Below are positions 24,030 through 35,054 of a stretch of 64,000 bases of DNA, piece after piece; within the stretch, counting starts at the first letter, position 1; each line of letters begins with the position of its first letter. Below the pieces are notes generated by a model. That model did not search any database. It was given only the letters and a program-made list of their open reading frames with translations, and was not told the DNA's origin. Both the position numbers and the translations under genes were made by a program. The stretch comes from Psilocybe azurescens (Eukaryota > Basidiomycota > Agaricomycetes > Agaricales > Agrocybaceae): positions 124,001 to 188,000 of the forward strand of contig JAJIRX010000016.1 in the NCBI GenBank assembly GCA_023853785.1, read 5' to 3'.

Positions 24030-24720
24030 TTCATGTCTTTACACAGTACCATGGTACCATGCACCTCTGCGCCTCAAATGTCGATGTCCATCGCCTCCTC
24101 CATCGCCTCCTTGTCGAATACATTGTCGGACTCCTCCCCTCCTTCCCTTTACCTTTACCCTTCGACTGGTCGTCCTGGACGTCCTCCATGGGCTCCCCTG
24201 CGTTGTTGCAGGCCTTGTCAGTCTCCATCTCTGCGCCTGTGCGAGCTGCTGTCTTGGGACCAAGGGCTATGGACCCACAAAACGACATCAATCTCGAGGA
24301 ACCGGCAGTCATCAAAATCGTTGCTCACCAAGGTGGCCCAACACCTTCGTTATTGCGATGATGTCCTCGTCCTTCTCCTCTGCTGAAACTGTCGAGACTA
24401 TCGAAGGCCCGTCGTGGTTGTAAAAGAGTCGGTATGCGCTTACCTTCCTGACTGCATTGGTCGCAGTCTCGAGTCGCGCAGACGTGCATCTCCACGTCTG
24501 AGCACCGCTTGGTTAGTTGGTGAGTCTTTTGTTTGATATTAGACGGCACTTACCTTGGGTTGCAGATGAAGTAACGTTGGACATTGAACCGGGTAGTTCT
24601 GGGGGTGTAAGAAGATTGCGTTGAGTTGTGAGAAGATTGCGTTGAGTTATGAGTGCGTTGAGTGTGGCGGGCGATGGTGAAGCAATTGATAATGCGACTT
24701 GTGACTGGGTTTTCACGCGC
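24030..24720 (-). CDS. Possible minus-strand hypothetical gene, low complexity
   Basis: Minus-strand frames at 24,031-24,315 (GEPMEDVQDDQSKGKGKGKE) and 24,513-24,716 are separated by a region with plausible splice signals. The 5' part includes a heptad-like duplication (TQRNLLT twice) caused by a 21-bp repeat. No domain is recognised and coding status is uncertain. Confidence 0.25.
24609..24663. repeat. 21-bp tandem repeat, about 2.6 copies
   Basis: The unit agaagattgcgttgagttgt is repeated directly with one change in the second copy, followed by a partial third (gtgcgttgagtgtg). Confidence 0.8.
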
Positions 24721-24949
24721 GCCTAAATATTGATTTAAATTCTACACTTTGGCCTTGTCGTTTACAGAAGACTCACTGATGCTTGATTTTTTGTAGTCAG
24801 TAAAGCACGCGTCAATGACATTAAATTGATTAAATTGAATGATAGTGCGCGTCTTTGCGCCAATGAAATTTAATTGAATGAAAGGCGAGTCGATTCCAGC
24901 GTTTGAATAAAATCATTTTTTTTCGAGTGCGAGTCGCTATCGCGCTCGA

Positions 24950-25405
24950 AATGCGAATTCTTCGCGCACTCATCGACTCGCTCAGCAAGTCGAATACTGT
25001 ATATTTCGGTGTAAGTTTTACATACAGCAATTATATACATAAATTCTGTAAGTAAAACAAACAGAAATTGTGTACTTTGAGTGTAAGTTTTCTTTACAGA
25101 ACTCGTGTTTGTATAACATACAGTGATTACATACACAATATCTTTATGTTTTACATACAGCAATTACATACAGCTATTCTGTATATTTAACAAACAGACA
25201 AAGAATAGAAATTCTCTTTATTCGGGTGTATTATTAACTTACAGCTTAGAAACAGAAATACTGTTTGTTTAACTTACAGCCACCGAACAGAATATCTGTT
25301 TGTTATCTGTATTATTTTCAAACAGAAGTGCTGTATGTCATACTTACAGCACATCTTACATAAGTTCTGTATTTAATTCGCTGTAAGTTTTATTTACACT
25401 GGTCG
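24950..25405. repeat. AT-rich array of TTACAG/CTGTAA and ACAGAA/TTCTGT words
   Basis: The 450 bp are filled with short related words: ttttacatacagcaatta, attacatacagc, aacttacagc, aaacagaaatactgtttgtt, cttacagcacatc, ctgtaagttttatttac. They occur in both orientations and give many small inverted repeats. No coding potential is visible. This looks like the subterminal part of a DNA transposon or a satellite-like tract; which one is not determined. Confidence 0.5.
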
Positions 25406-25481
25406 GCGCCAGCAGTGTTTCCTTCCTCTCCACTTCGCTTCCCCCTCTCTCCTCGTAACAACACAATTACTAACCTCCCCC

Positions 25482-25890
25482 TCACCCCCTCTTGTACAGC
25501 CCGATATTCATTGTCGTAAACACTCTACTTCTGTGCTCCCTGCCCACGCTCATCCTCGCACAGATCACATCCATTGGCGCATCAGGCAGCTCGTTGGAGG
25601 GCACACTGGCCGCACGATATGTTGGAGCTATTGTGTGTTGATACCGGTTGTTTTGTTGAGTGAGTTGGGTGGGCTGTATTTGGCGGAACTTTAGGATTGG
25701 TATTGGAGGGGAGGGATGAGGCGGCTGCAAGGGGATGGCGGGTGTGGAGGCGGAGGGAGTTGCGAGTCGATATGATATGATTTGAGGAAGAAGGGTGATG
25801 TTGGGGTGTGATCTCGCGATGGGTGTGTTTTTGTTCTTTTGTTCTTGCATTTCCTTCTGGTGCGTTGTGCTTGCTGGGTTTATTGTTCAT
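25482..25890 (-). CDS. Proline/serine-rich hypothetical reading frame
   Basis: Two overlapping minus-strand frames cover this stretch (25,482-25,850 and 25,582-25,890). The first is rich in Pro, Thr and Ser (TPSASTPAIPLQPPHPSPP). It could be an exon of an unstructured protein or chance. No domain and no clear start. Confidence 0.2.
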
Positions 25891-26099
25891 GCTTCATTGC
25901 TTCGCTTTATTTTCCTCTTCTTCGTATTATTGCATTACATTATGCACTTATTAAGTAGTTATTTACTGTCTCTGAGTTTACTGGCTGCTTTGAATGACAA
26001 TCACAATGCGCAATGTGCCGGGTGTGTCTGGGAAATTGATTCGATCAGCGTCATTGATAACTTGAGAAAGGGGTTCAAGAGATTCTTTTTCGAGTCATT

Positions 26100-26455
26100 T
26101 GTTTGAACCGTAATAACCTTTTGGTCATCGCAACTAACTATCTAGATGCTTCACTTGGAGAGCTTTCCGCAGTCTACTTTGTAGACTGTGACAACTCCCA
26201 GAGTCTCGGCTCGGCCAAGGCTCCACGACTGTAAAATTTGACATGAAATTTCCTAGACACAGGCAGAGACCAGTAAATAGTAAGCCATCGTCAGTCTCTC
26301 GTGTCCGCCCGGTATAGAGTGAAAATTACACTGACCAGTGTCTGATGCACTCTATGAGACCAGTGGATCAGTGTGATGCGTGTTCTCGGATTTGAGATCC
26401 AGTCAAGCCGCAGTCTATAGACCGATGGCACTCAGTAAATAATTCAGCTGAATGC
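26100..26455. other. Non-coding stretch with several short palindromes
   Basis: Small inverted repeats stand out: CAGTCTAC-TTT-GTAGACTG (26,170-26,188), a related CAGTCTATAGACCG (about 26,411), and paired tagagtg/cactcta words around 26,315-26,355, with gaccagtg repeated. No gene is seen. It may be a decayed transposon end. Confidence 0.35.
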
Positions 26456-26899
26456 GTGCATCTCGTCGATGCGGAGATGATACGGCGAGTTTGCCTCCAG
26501 ATTCACGATAGAATGAGGCGCAACTGGTGTGCAGGATACTTCCTTTGTGGATTGAACTTCAGTGGACATGCTGCGGTCATATTTGGTTCATCGGGAAGAG
26601 AACGCAAGGGAGATCCATTTTCTAAAATTTTTGTCCTTTTTAAAAGATTAAATTTATTTTCAATAAACATAAAGTACAGTAATAATGAATTGGTTCGACC
26701 AAAGGAGTCGCTTGGAGAAGCTATGTGTTGTTCCACTGGACCACCATTTCATGATGGCACGATCGAGACAATGGTTCCAACGCAATACACAATGACGGCC
26801 ACTTATACGGGGAGGCCTCCTGATTTCAAATCAATATTGACTCCGGTCATGCATGGGCTATATGAGTCCACACAGTCCGCGGAACATTCTGTAGATTAA
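26456..26899 (+). CDS. Hypothetical single-exon reading frame, 147 codons
   Basis: The frame is open from an ATG at 26,456 to a stop at 26,899. The protein has mixed composition, for example YFLCGLNFSGHAAVIFGSSG and TMVPTQYTMTATYTGRPP. No domain or close family is recognised. It stands alone in an otherwise non-coding region, so it may be a relic. Confidence 0.3.
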   Translation: MHLVDAEMIRRVCLQIHDRMRRNWCAGYFLCGLNFSGHAAVIFGSSGRERKGDPFSKIFVLFKRLNLFSINIKYSNNELVRPKESLGEAMCCSTGPPFHDGTIETMVPTQYTMTATYTGRPPDFKSILTPVMHGLYESTQSAEHSVD

Positions 26900-27240
26900 T
26901 CGTCTAATTCGAGATCCGTAGCCCGCCCCTATTTTCCCTGTCGTATGCCCAAGGAAGGCGCTGTAGTAGCTGAATGTGAAGAAATTCCAAAAGAACTCTC
27001 TCTGTCGTTCAACGTTACAGACATTGAGAAGGGCAGCTACATAAGAAATCTAGTAAGTAGGATGTCATTCTGACTCTTCCAAGGACCACTTACCAGGAGT
27101 GTTTCCCAACCAGTATTGCCTTCAAAATTCAATTTTTCTCTTCCTACTTACTATGTAAATCCTTTTGATATCCTTCTCCATTTTGCGTCTCATTTACTAT
27201 CTGCGAATTTTTTGATGTAATAGACAAACCTCAGTATGTG

Positions 27241-27354
27241 TCGTGTATGGTGTAACGGCTAACATTACCGCCTTTCAAGGTCTGTCGGGGAATTGAACCC
27301 CGACTTCGACAAGTGTGATCGCGGTAGCTCGGGGTTCGATTCCCCGTACGCGAA
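27241..27354 (+). tRNA. tRNA-Glu(UUC) with a 42-nt intron
   Basis: The acceptor stem TCGTGTA (27,241-27,247) pairs with TACGCGA (27,347-27,353). The D-stem GTGT/ACAT encloses AACGGCTA. The anticodon stem ACCGC (27,267-27,271) pairs with GCGGT (27,321-27,325), with loop CTTTCA before and C after the intron, so the anticodon is TTC. The T-arm is CGGGG-TTCGATT-CCCCG (27,330-27,346), giving a good B box. The intron (27,278-27,319) sits at the canonical position 37/38 and contains a perfect 7-bp hairpin. A TTTT terminator follows at 27,358-27,361. The A box (TGGTGTAACGG) and B box form an internal RNA polymerase III promoter. All arms are intact, so the gene is probably functional. Confidence 0.88.
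27284..27304 (-). other. Inverted T-arm-like hairpin inside the tRNA intron
   Basis: GTCGGGG-AATTGAA-CCCCGAC forms a perfect 7-bp stem and 7-nt loop. Read on the minus strand the loop becomes TTCAATT, so the hairpin is a near copy of a tRNA T-arm in antisense. It differs by one loop base from the host tRNA's own T-arm. Confidence 0.85.
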
Positions 27355-27357
27355 TAC

Positions 27358-27361
27358 CTTT
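27358..27361 (+). terminator. RNA polymerase III terminator of tRNA-Glu
   Basis: A TTTT run lies three bases after the discriminator base, as expected for pol III termination. Confidence 0.75.
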
Positions 27362-27520
27362 TGAGATTTAAGCCCATTTTACGTCGGCACAGTGACAAAA
27401 TCAAGGGCTGGATGCTGTAAATTTACTGGTTCGGAGAGGTCTAAGCAAGTTGTAACAGGTGCCTCATCCTCAGTTTAATAATTAATTGCATAGGGAATTC
27501 AACAGACCTAGACAGAATAA

Positions 27521-27562
27521 AACTCAGTCTAATATCATTAGACTGTGATATTAGACTGAGTT
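27521..27562. repeat. Perfect 17-bp inverted repeat with 8-nt loop
   Basis: AACTCAGTCTAATATCA (27,521-27,537) is followed by an 8-nt spacer (TTAGACTG) and its exact reverse complement (27,546-27,562). The spacer repeats part of the arm. The hairpin lies about 165 bp downstream of the tRNA gene. It may be a tiny transposon relic or a structured RNA; no function is evident. Confidence 0.9.
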
Positions 27563-27659
27563 GCGCTGACAAAACGAAAGTGAGTTGTGTCTACGATTAT
27601 GTCATGAGTGGATTAACTTATGCGCGTTCATGCGCGATAAGATAAGTGTTCAACATAGA

Positions 27660-28810
27660 ATTATCCCCTCCTTCCCGGCATTCACTTTACCTGAATCTCT
27701 TCCGCGGCCTTGCATAACTCCAATATAACACTTATAAGAACGTACAGTTTAGTTCGAGTATCTGTACGATCTGCCAGAAACAGCTCATGGAATGATTTGC
27801 ATATGTAGGTCATAGAGAAAGGGTGTGAATTGTCTTGTTTCGTCAACAACTTCGTTCCGCAAGCGGACACTTGGTTTACCGTAGCTGCAAAGAGTATGAA
27901 CGGCGGAGGAATATGAGTAATAGGCATGCAGTGGTATGACCAATCATGATGACGGAAAGCGGTCAATTCCAGAACTTTTTCCTTGTAGACCGCCTATCGC
28001 AGAACGGAATGGTTGGAGATACGAGCTAGCTATTCTATTCAAGGATCATGTAAGGGCCTCGCGTCAGAACCTTTGCTTCGTGTTGATACTTACACTTTGG
28101 GCGGTTTCTGATGGAAAGCTATTTTTATGTATATGGCGCTAAAGAGTCCAACGTACATAAAGTGACCATGATGCTGTTTCAGATCGAATTCATCACCATC
28201 ACCAGAGCGACGTCAAGTGCTCAATGCAATGCTGTCGGTCCATCCATTATTAGAGAAATTAGGGCCCTTGGACCTGGCTATTCTCCAACGGATGTGCCGG
28301 GTGAAAATCCCATTGGCATAGACATCATCCAAAGTGAGATATACTAACTGGGCTACTGTGCTACTAACCATGAACCTCAGGCAATGATATACATAAATAA
28401 ACGTGCATGTGTTTGGGTCCCTCGCGAGATTGGGATAGCATGACAATTTCCGACTTCCCTCCGTCTCTCACCATCCTTCGCCTTCCATCTCTCGTACCCT
28501 CTGTACCCATACCAGTACAAAGTAATCCGCGTACCCTTTTTATAAAGCTGCGCCTCCAGCACCACCAACGATGTTAATCAAAGAAAAGTGGGATTGCCGC
28601 CGGGACAGGACATTTGAGTATTCGTGTCGGTGGCTAAATTTGAGTCCGTTAGTCTGGATGGTAGTACCAGCGAAACGAGATGGTTGGACGAGCACAGCGA
28701 AAAACGACAGCTCTTATAGGGGTTTGTTCGCATTAGGTATGGGGGTCCTCCGGTTCCCAAATTAATGCATCAAGTACATATAAGCTGATGGTTTGATGGC
28801 CGACACATCC
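27660..28810. other. No recognised gene; short frames on both strands
   Basis: Frames such as 27,682-27,966 (minus) and 28,111-28,347 (plus) give no known domain. A segment near 28,055-28,115 (gcgtcagaacctttgctt) resembles 29,255-29,315 weakly, suggesting an old local duplication of unknown content. Confidence 0.3.
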
Positions 28811-28814
28811 GGCG

Positions 28815-28910
28815 CTAGTTAGAAAAGCGCTAGCACATAAATCGTGCACAGCCGCTGATAGCATCTTCTACACTATCTAATCTAATCCATACTCGGGTAG
28901 CTCAGCCCAA
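28815..28910. repeat. Dispersed repeat, copy 1 (partner at 52,343-52,430)
   Basis: The sequence beginning aaaagcgctagcacataaat and running through taatctaatccatactcggg matches 52,343-52,430 (aaagcgcgctagcacacaaa ... aatccaatccgtccacggg) in the same orientation, with moderate divergence. Identity of the element is unknown. Confidence 0.65.
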
Positions 28911-30750
28911 ATGGGCCAGAGCTCATTACTTAGGTCCTTGGAGTTTGGTACCTGTTAAAATGAATAGAATGACGTTTAGTGGCTATATGACCCACAAGAA
29001 TCAGGCCATAGACTGATCTTACTGTGGCTCACAGAGTATGGACGTGGATCCTAATTCCTGCTTGATGCTCAATACTTCTGTTTGAGGGAACTTGGTTTCG
29101 CGGAGCCTAAACAATCTAATTCTGTGGTGGTCAGCACCCAGCAGTGTGCTGAATTGCCGCGGCGTATCTCTGCTTAACCGATTCTTGCCGAACAGATCAA
29201 GAAATTGAGAAGTCAGACCTTGTCGGCTTGTGCATGTGAGAATCATTTACGTGCCTCGTGTCAGAACTTTACTGGGTGGCAATGCTTACTTCCTTTGGGT
29301 TTTGCTGATCGAAACGTAGTACTGGCTTAACGGAAGTTTGGCACTTTCTCCATACATACCGATACGGCGCTAGTGGCTTTAAATAAGAGACGATAACTGT
29401 TCGGCATTACATTCAATACCCCTTCAAATAACAAGCCTAGTGGCATCCGGTGGAATGATGCATCCCGTCGACAGATTAATCTTGAAATAAGCTACAATGG
29501 AAACGTCTGATAGAACTCTTGATTGACATTGTTTAGGGGAGGTCACCACGTGGTCGCTGGTTGTGACCGAACAAATTTTGGTGTTTCTGACCTCTGTTTG
29601 TCGTAGAAAGAGTGGTATGCAAACTAATTTAAACATGTACTATGGTTATCCTTCCATTTTGACGACACAAAGGAATTTATAATCCACTTATAAGAGATTT
29701 TAAACTGCTGTTTCTTTGTGAAACGGAGGGATAAATATGAAAAATATTCAAGCACCGCCGTTTCTTTGACAAACAGGGGCCGACGTCAGCGGTGGCTGGA
29801 GAGATGGAATATATGGGGTTGTGTTTGACTGTATTCATATTTAAGGGAATGGGCGGGAGCAGTGCTAATCCTCACGCACGAGCGTCGACCAGTCGGCGAT
29901 CGCCCTCCACTCTCTACGCCGCCCTTGGCGACGATACATATTTACCCAGAGCCCCAACCCTGAAGCTAATTGGACGGCCTCGTTTGGTTACACTGCTCTT
30001 CCATATTTTTTGCAGTCCGAAATCTTCCTCGAGACATTTGATATGACCAACTGGCAAAGTCAAAAGTTTTTCACCGACATTCTAGCCTGAATTGGGAAAT
30101 TATATTCTTCACCACAGCTGATCACTATTTATTGTCTTTCCTATTATCAGTAGCCAGTACTCGTATCAAGCATTATCAGCGTTGAATTTTCACCGAGAAA
30201 CTGTGTATGCCAGCGTTCTATTTTTAGCATCACTTTCACATTCTACAACCCCCGAGGTGTCCACCGAAGGAAAGGCATTTGAGTGTATTTAGTAGCTGGT
30301 CGGCCCTGACAGCACCCTGTCGTTCGTAATTTCCACACCTAAAATCTAAACTGTGTCTTTTTTTTTTTGCCCACTATTGCGTACACACCATCCCCTTGCG
30401 TTGTTGCCCGTGAGTCAGAACGTTGTGAATCGACCTTTGACAATTCTTGGATCTGCCGCTGGCCGCAGGCGAGCCCAATAAGCATTGCTTCAATCCATTT
30501 CGCAATACAGTCGTTTCATGGCCCAGAAATACGGCTTCACGTAAGTTTGACTGCAAACTGCCGGTATCAATCCTGACATAATACGACCTTAAAAGTCACC
30601 GATCGTTCCCTGCACCGCTGGATTAAATGAAAAGCTATAAGAAGTCACCTCTTTTCCTCTGACTATAACTTACCCCGTTTGACGCTCTTTCCAGGTCGAC
30701 ACGAGTCTGGGGGCCTTATCTGTTTCCACTTCAACCTACTCTTCATCAGC
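28911..30750. other. Non-coding stretch, no gene supported
   Basis: Only short frames without domains occur (for example 29,019-29,246 minus, 29,792-30,046 plus). Microfeatures are a T11 run near 30,358-30,369 and the sequence upstream of the rhodopsin-domain gene. I see no RNA gene or repeat of note. Confidence 0.35.
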
Positions 30751-30751
30751 A

Positions 30752-32058
30752 TGTCTCTCTCGTCTCAAGAAATGTTAGCTTGGCAGAGTATGTATAGCGC
30801 CCCTTCCCAACATATCACCCTAATTGTTTAGCACCGCCGAAGTTTGTGTCACTGTGGTTCAGGTCGCCTCGATTACATCAACGGTCATCCGCCTGGTGCA
30901 CAGATGGCGCACAAGAAGGATGTGGTGGGACGACTGGGTCACCTTCGTCCCACTCCTTGTCGACTGTCTGTATCTTTCGTTTATGTGGAAGGGAGCGCAA
31001 GGTGGGTGTTGTGTACTAGGTATCGAGAAGAGACTGATTTGGCGTTGTTATAGGTCGTTCTCCCCTACTCAAGGGCAACATTTTTTTCTCCCCGCTGCTC
31101 AACTCAATTTTTTATCTTACGGTGCTATGGTGGGCTCTGTCATCCTCATCAACACTGAGAAAAAACTTAATGATGGAAATTTTAGGCTATCAAGAGTTAG
31201 CTTGGCGTTATCGACCGCCAGGATATTTCCTTCAAAACATGTCTATCGCCGCGTCGCACTCTGGATCAGCGGCATATTTCTTTTCCTCTACGTTGCGAAT
31301 GTGATGATGGTCATCTTCAAATGTTGGGGGTCCACCTCTCAGAAAACCAGCCAGATCCAGCTGTGCGCCCAGAAGAGTACGAGCGTGAAAGTGAAAGTTA
31401 CAACGCGCCTATCTTTTACCTGTGAGTTCAAGATTACGTTTTGGTGTTGTGTTCATTAATTTTTTCCATATACAGTGGATGCACTGGCTGAAGTCATTCT
31501 TGTCGTCACCCCTTTGGTGATGCTCCGGAACATACGACTTCCGAAGGGCGAACGACGTCTGATACTCGCCCTCTTCTCAAGCAGTATTCTTTCTTTCCTA
31601 GGATCAGTGGCTTTCTTTGTCGTGTGGGTTCTCGCCCGCAGCTTTGGCCAGCAGTCTATATTCATTACGAAAATGACTGCACAACTGCAGGTTTGTGGGA
31701 ACCCCGCCCTCCCCTCTCAACCTATCTCTCTTACTACATTCTGATGCGCAAAACACCAACCCCATAGGTTGCTATCTCGCTGTTGGTTTGCAATCTCCTT
31801 GTCGTCACGATGCTTTTCTATCGTATCGCGCAGAGAGACACTGTACCAGATGAGCGTCGACCTGCACCTGAATCAGGACCCCGGCAGACAACCCAAACGA
31901 ATGCCGGCTCGCCGCCCGATCATTCTACTAGTCACGTCACCCCGATCACATTCACGTCAATCTATACGGACTCTGCACAATATTCTTCGCCCCCGAACTC
32001 GGATCCAGAGCATTTCGGGAGCGACCAGGAGTCCAATAGGACTGATGCTTCTGATTGA
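30752..32058 (+). CDS. Fungal rhodopsin-domain-like seven-helix membrane protein
   Basis: A probable first exon at 30,752 (MSLSSQEMLAWQ) is followed by an intron, then VVQVASITSTVIRLVHRWRT and MWWDDWVTFVPLLVDCLYLS, the WWDD pattern of fungal rhodopsin-domain proteins. Further exons encode GRSPLLKGNIFF (from 31,053), SRVSLALSTARIFPSKHVYR, ALWISGIFLFLYVANVMMV (helix), DALAEVILVVTPLVMLRNIR, LALFSSSILSFLGSVAFFVV and VAISLLVCNLLVVTMLFYRI, then a hydrophilic tail ending at 32,058 (NRTDASD). Introns of about 45-60 bp fall at consistent GT...AG sites, so the gene seems mostly intact. The first junction leaves a one-base phase problem, so the start is uncertain. The ligand or partner is unknown. Confidence 0.72.
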
Positions 32059-32109
32059 AAATACCGCACCCCCTCAGGGTGCCACAGTTGCGTTCGTGGA
32101 AAAATAGCA

Positions 32110-32577
32110 GAAATTCGTCCGTGTAACCGTGACTCCAACTTTCATTCGTTCGTACCTTTCTTTTTTTTGCATTGTCATTTTTATATCTTCGTATAATTAT
32201 TGCGTTCCTTTCTTGTTAAATAACTCGACAAGCTTTTTGTAAGCAGGTTAATATATAATATCAATTACATTAGTTGTGTGGGAGAGAGACATGTTGGAGA
32301 CACGGTCAATTGCTTCCTATCTTCGTACACCATAGTCCATGGATAAGTGCTTATGTTGCTCTGGTACATTGCCTAAGGCGCGCATTACAGCGGAACCTGC
32401 GATGCTGATACTCCGTCGAGCCAGCACAGAAAATGCATCAAAGACCAGATGGTGATTGAATGACATATGCACTATGTAATTAAATTATGCATCCGGCGGT
32501 AAGTAGTTGGGGAGCATGCAGAGCATGCATGACTTGAGGACAGTCTCTTCCTCAGCAGCCTTCTCTTCCTTCCTTAA
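32110..32577. other. Intergenic stretch before the foldback element
   Basis: AT-rich and non-coding. It includes the 3' flank of the rhodopsin-domain gene and the TAA target-site copy (32,575-32,577). No other feature is seen. Confidence 0.4.
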
Positions 32578-33973
32578 GGGTCTGTTCAGATGGCATAATC
32601 ATAATCGATTATAGATTATTGACGGCATTCATATTATTCCCACCAGCCCAAATAAGAAACTTATCATTTTTGGATGACACGTCACCTTCGCTGTGCTCTA
32701 TTCGGTATCTTGTTGTGGACCACTGAGCTCATCGTCAGCAACAGTGAGCTGCTCTCCAAGGAGCAGTTTTTCAGTATTGTCTGGCACTGCGTGATAATCA
32801 TATTAAATAAAAGTAATAAAATATTTTTACCGCTTCATTTGCTCCAATTATAAAACCCTGGTAAGTTATTCATGAAGGCGGGGAGTAGCAGCGGGATGGG
32901 CGGGATGGGCACGTATGGCAATAGACGTCAGCATCGGGACCATGTAGCCTCGTGACCGGCCCTTCTAAAAGAGGAAACAAGAACGCGAAGCGTTTCCTCG
33001 ATAGAGGGCCTGGTGAAACTGAGTTTGAATTAGTAGGGAATTCGCTACGATCGAAATTGTACTCGGCGATCTCGCGGCATCGCTCGTCGTTTCCTTATAC
33101 AGATGATTGGATCAATTCTAATTTTAGGTTACATCTCTTCAGTATACGAGCTCAATGTCTTCCACTTCCGTTGATCATGTACCAACTCTGGACAAAATGC
33201 TGGATTTTTTCCGGACGGCTTCCTGTACTAATATCTCTGGCCAGTCATGAGTTATTGAGGGCACAGCAAACATGTCTCCGTGCACAGGCCTGTGATGATG
33301 GCTGAAGTTTGCGTCCATTATCAAAGAATCAGGTGTTTTAGGGGTCATTAAACCGTGAGGTGCTGAGTATGTGGGCCAGGCCGGTTGAAAAATTTCCCAT
33401 CATCTGTTAGGGACAGTTTTAAGAACAGGAGGGGGCTGTTTCTTTCATCTAGCATTTCGTTCTGTTGCTTTGCTGCTGAACATAATAAAAGACGGCTGAG
33501 TATTGTACCTGCTGGAGCTCAAGTTTCATTTGGCTGAACATACTAAGGTTGAGAAGAGAATGAGGCAGGCTGATACATTGCAGAATAGTGGATATATTGG
33601 AAGCGAGCAAGAGGGCGAAGGTAAGTACTTAGTAAGGTATCGACATCAAGCGTTCCAAAAATAAACTCATGATGTCAAAATTGATCCAATCATCTGTATA
33701 AGGAAACGACGAGCGATGCCGCGAGATCGCCGAGTACAATTTCGATCGTAGCGAATTCCCTACTAATTCAAACTCAGTTTTACCGGTCCCTCTATCGAGG
33801 AAACCCTCTGGGTTCTTGTTTCCTCTTTAGGAAGGGACCGGTCACCGGTCTAGGGACCATGAGCGTCAGACATGTCGTGGCTGTGTTGACATTTCCCAAT
33901 TTAGGCTTGTGGGAAAAATATGGATGCCATCAATAATCATAATCGACCACAATTATGCCACCCGAACAGACCC
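32578..33973. mobile_element. Non-autonomous foldback DNA transposon, PIF/Harbinger-like
   Basis: The left end GGGTCTGTTCAGATGGCATA (32,578) matches the reverse complement of the right end (33,973), GGGTCTGTTCGGGTGGCATA. Homology continues inward for about 80 bp and then, in the inner arms, from about 32,952-33,115 paired with 33,681-33,850. TAA flanks both ends (32,575-32,577 and 33,974-33,976), fitting the 3-bp TWA target duplication of PIF/Harbinger elements. The left arm has about 250 bp of extra sequence (roughly 32,670-32,925). The unpaired centre (33,116-33,680) encodes no recognised transposase. Class assignment rests on the TIR start and the target site. Confidence 0.7.
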
Positions 33974-33979
33974 TAATTC

Positions 33980-34740
33980 CAGTCTGCCAGCGATACAAAG
34001 GTATGGGCTAATAATATCGAGTGGATATACATACTATACAACGACGCAGTTCATAGAATGCCTTAGGATCATCATATTGTAGTCAGATTCAACTCAGACA
34101 GTCGACAGTGAATCCTATCTCCGATGGCCAATACTCTGATATGAAGAAATATTGGTCTTCTTTGCGACGAGTGTAAATGATGGATTCTGTATGGAGTGTA
34201 AAGGTAAAATGTAGTGGGGTACTCAATGATGATAACGACGATGAAAGTGCATTTCTCGTCTCTGCTCTCGTGGCAGGTCGAAGGTTTAGGATGTAGGAGT
34301 CCGAAGGAGCCCTTCTTCAACTTATGATATAGCATGTGCTGTGTAAGATTATTGCTGGTTGATCATACCACACCTACTGTCGGTGTTCTTGTACCGACAT
34401 ACGGCAGTAATTACTTGCTGGGTGGATAAATCTTCCATTTCATGGCGCTCAATGCTCAATGCTCGATCCTACGGCGATGTTATAGGTATCGTTGTCTCCC
34501 ATTAAATCTAAATAGAATACACCTTGAAAACAAACCCAAAACCGAGTTGCCATTGAGTCAGAATTGCTCCACTGTGGGTTTAAACAGCAGTACACTAGTG
34601 TAGTTCTGCCATGCGTCTGGTTGCATGCACTCACTAGTAACCTAACAGTGAGTGTGGACAGTGAGTTTCTCTCCCTGTCCTAGATCGTTATGTGTTCTCT
34701 TATTCTATTCCGGGAAACCTTACCTGTGCATTTTAATCAT
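33980..34740. other. Non-coding stretch
   Basis: Short minus-strand frames (34,072-34,335 and 34,449-34,634) lack domains. A short inverted repeat, ctgtcggtgttcttgtaccgacatacggcag near 34,377-34,408, is present. Nothing else is supported. Confidence 0.3.
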
Positions 34741-35030
34741 CGTACACCATAGAGATTGTGTACCGCACTCTGAGTTCATGGCGCAATGTCAAACGTGTTC
34801 TCTCCCCACATCTATTTTAGCCTCATCGGTTCCTTAAATGCAGTAGACCAGTCTGAATTTACATCCATTGATACCCCATTCCAAATTCCCGCTTTCCCTA
34901 ATTTGACACCAAGTATTGTGATACTGTAGTCTCATTCTATACCTATGAAATGCAACAGCTTCGTGCACAGTGACGATCAGCTTGATATCAATCATGAGCG
35001 TACATGGTGAATGTCATATAATCATTGAAC
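34741..35030. repeat. Segmental duplication block A3 (inverted partner 62,290-62,580)
   Basis: The block beginning caccatagagattgtgta and including tctattttagcctcatcggt, gataccccattccaaattcc and gacgatcagcttgat matches the reverse complement of 62,290-62,580. A conserved frame (FSPHIYFSLIGSLN in this copy) suggests a decayed exon of an unknown protein. Confidence 0.75.
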
Positions 35031-35054
35031 CTTTCATAATGTTCCCAAACTATG

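Noticed and set aside
24830..24900. Tandem repeat of attaaattgaa words as a satellite
   Set aside because: Only two or three imperfect copies; treated as ordinary AT-rich sequence.
28890..28930. tRNA-like GGGTAGCTCAG sequence
   Set aside because: No acceptor, anticodon or T-arm pairing could be found around it; it belongs to the dispersed repeat.
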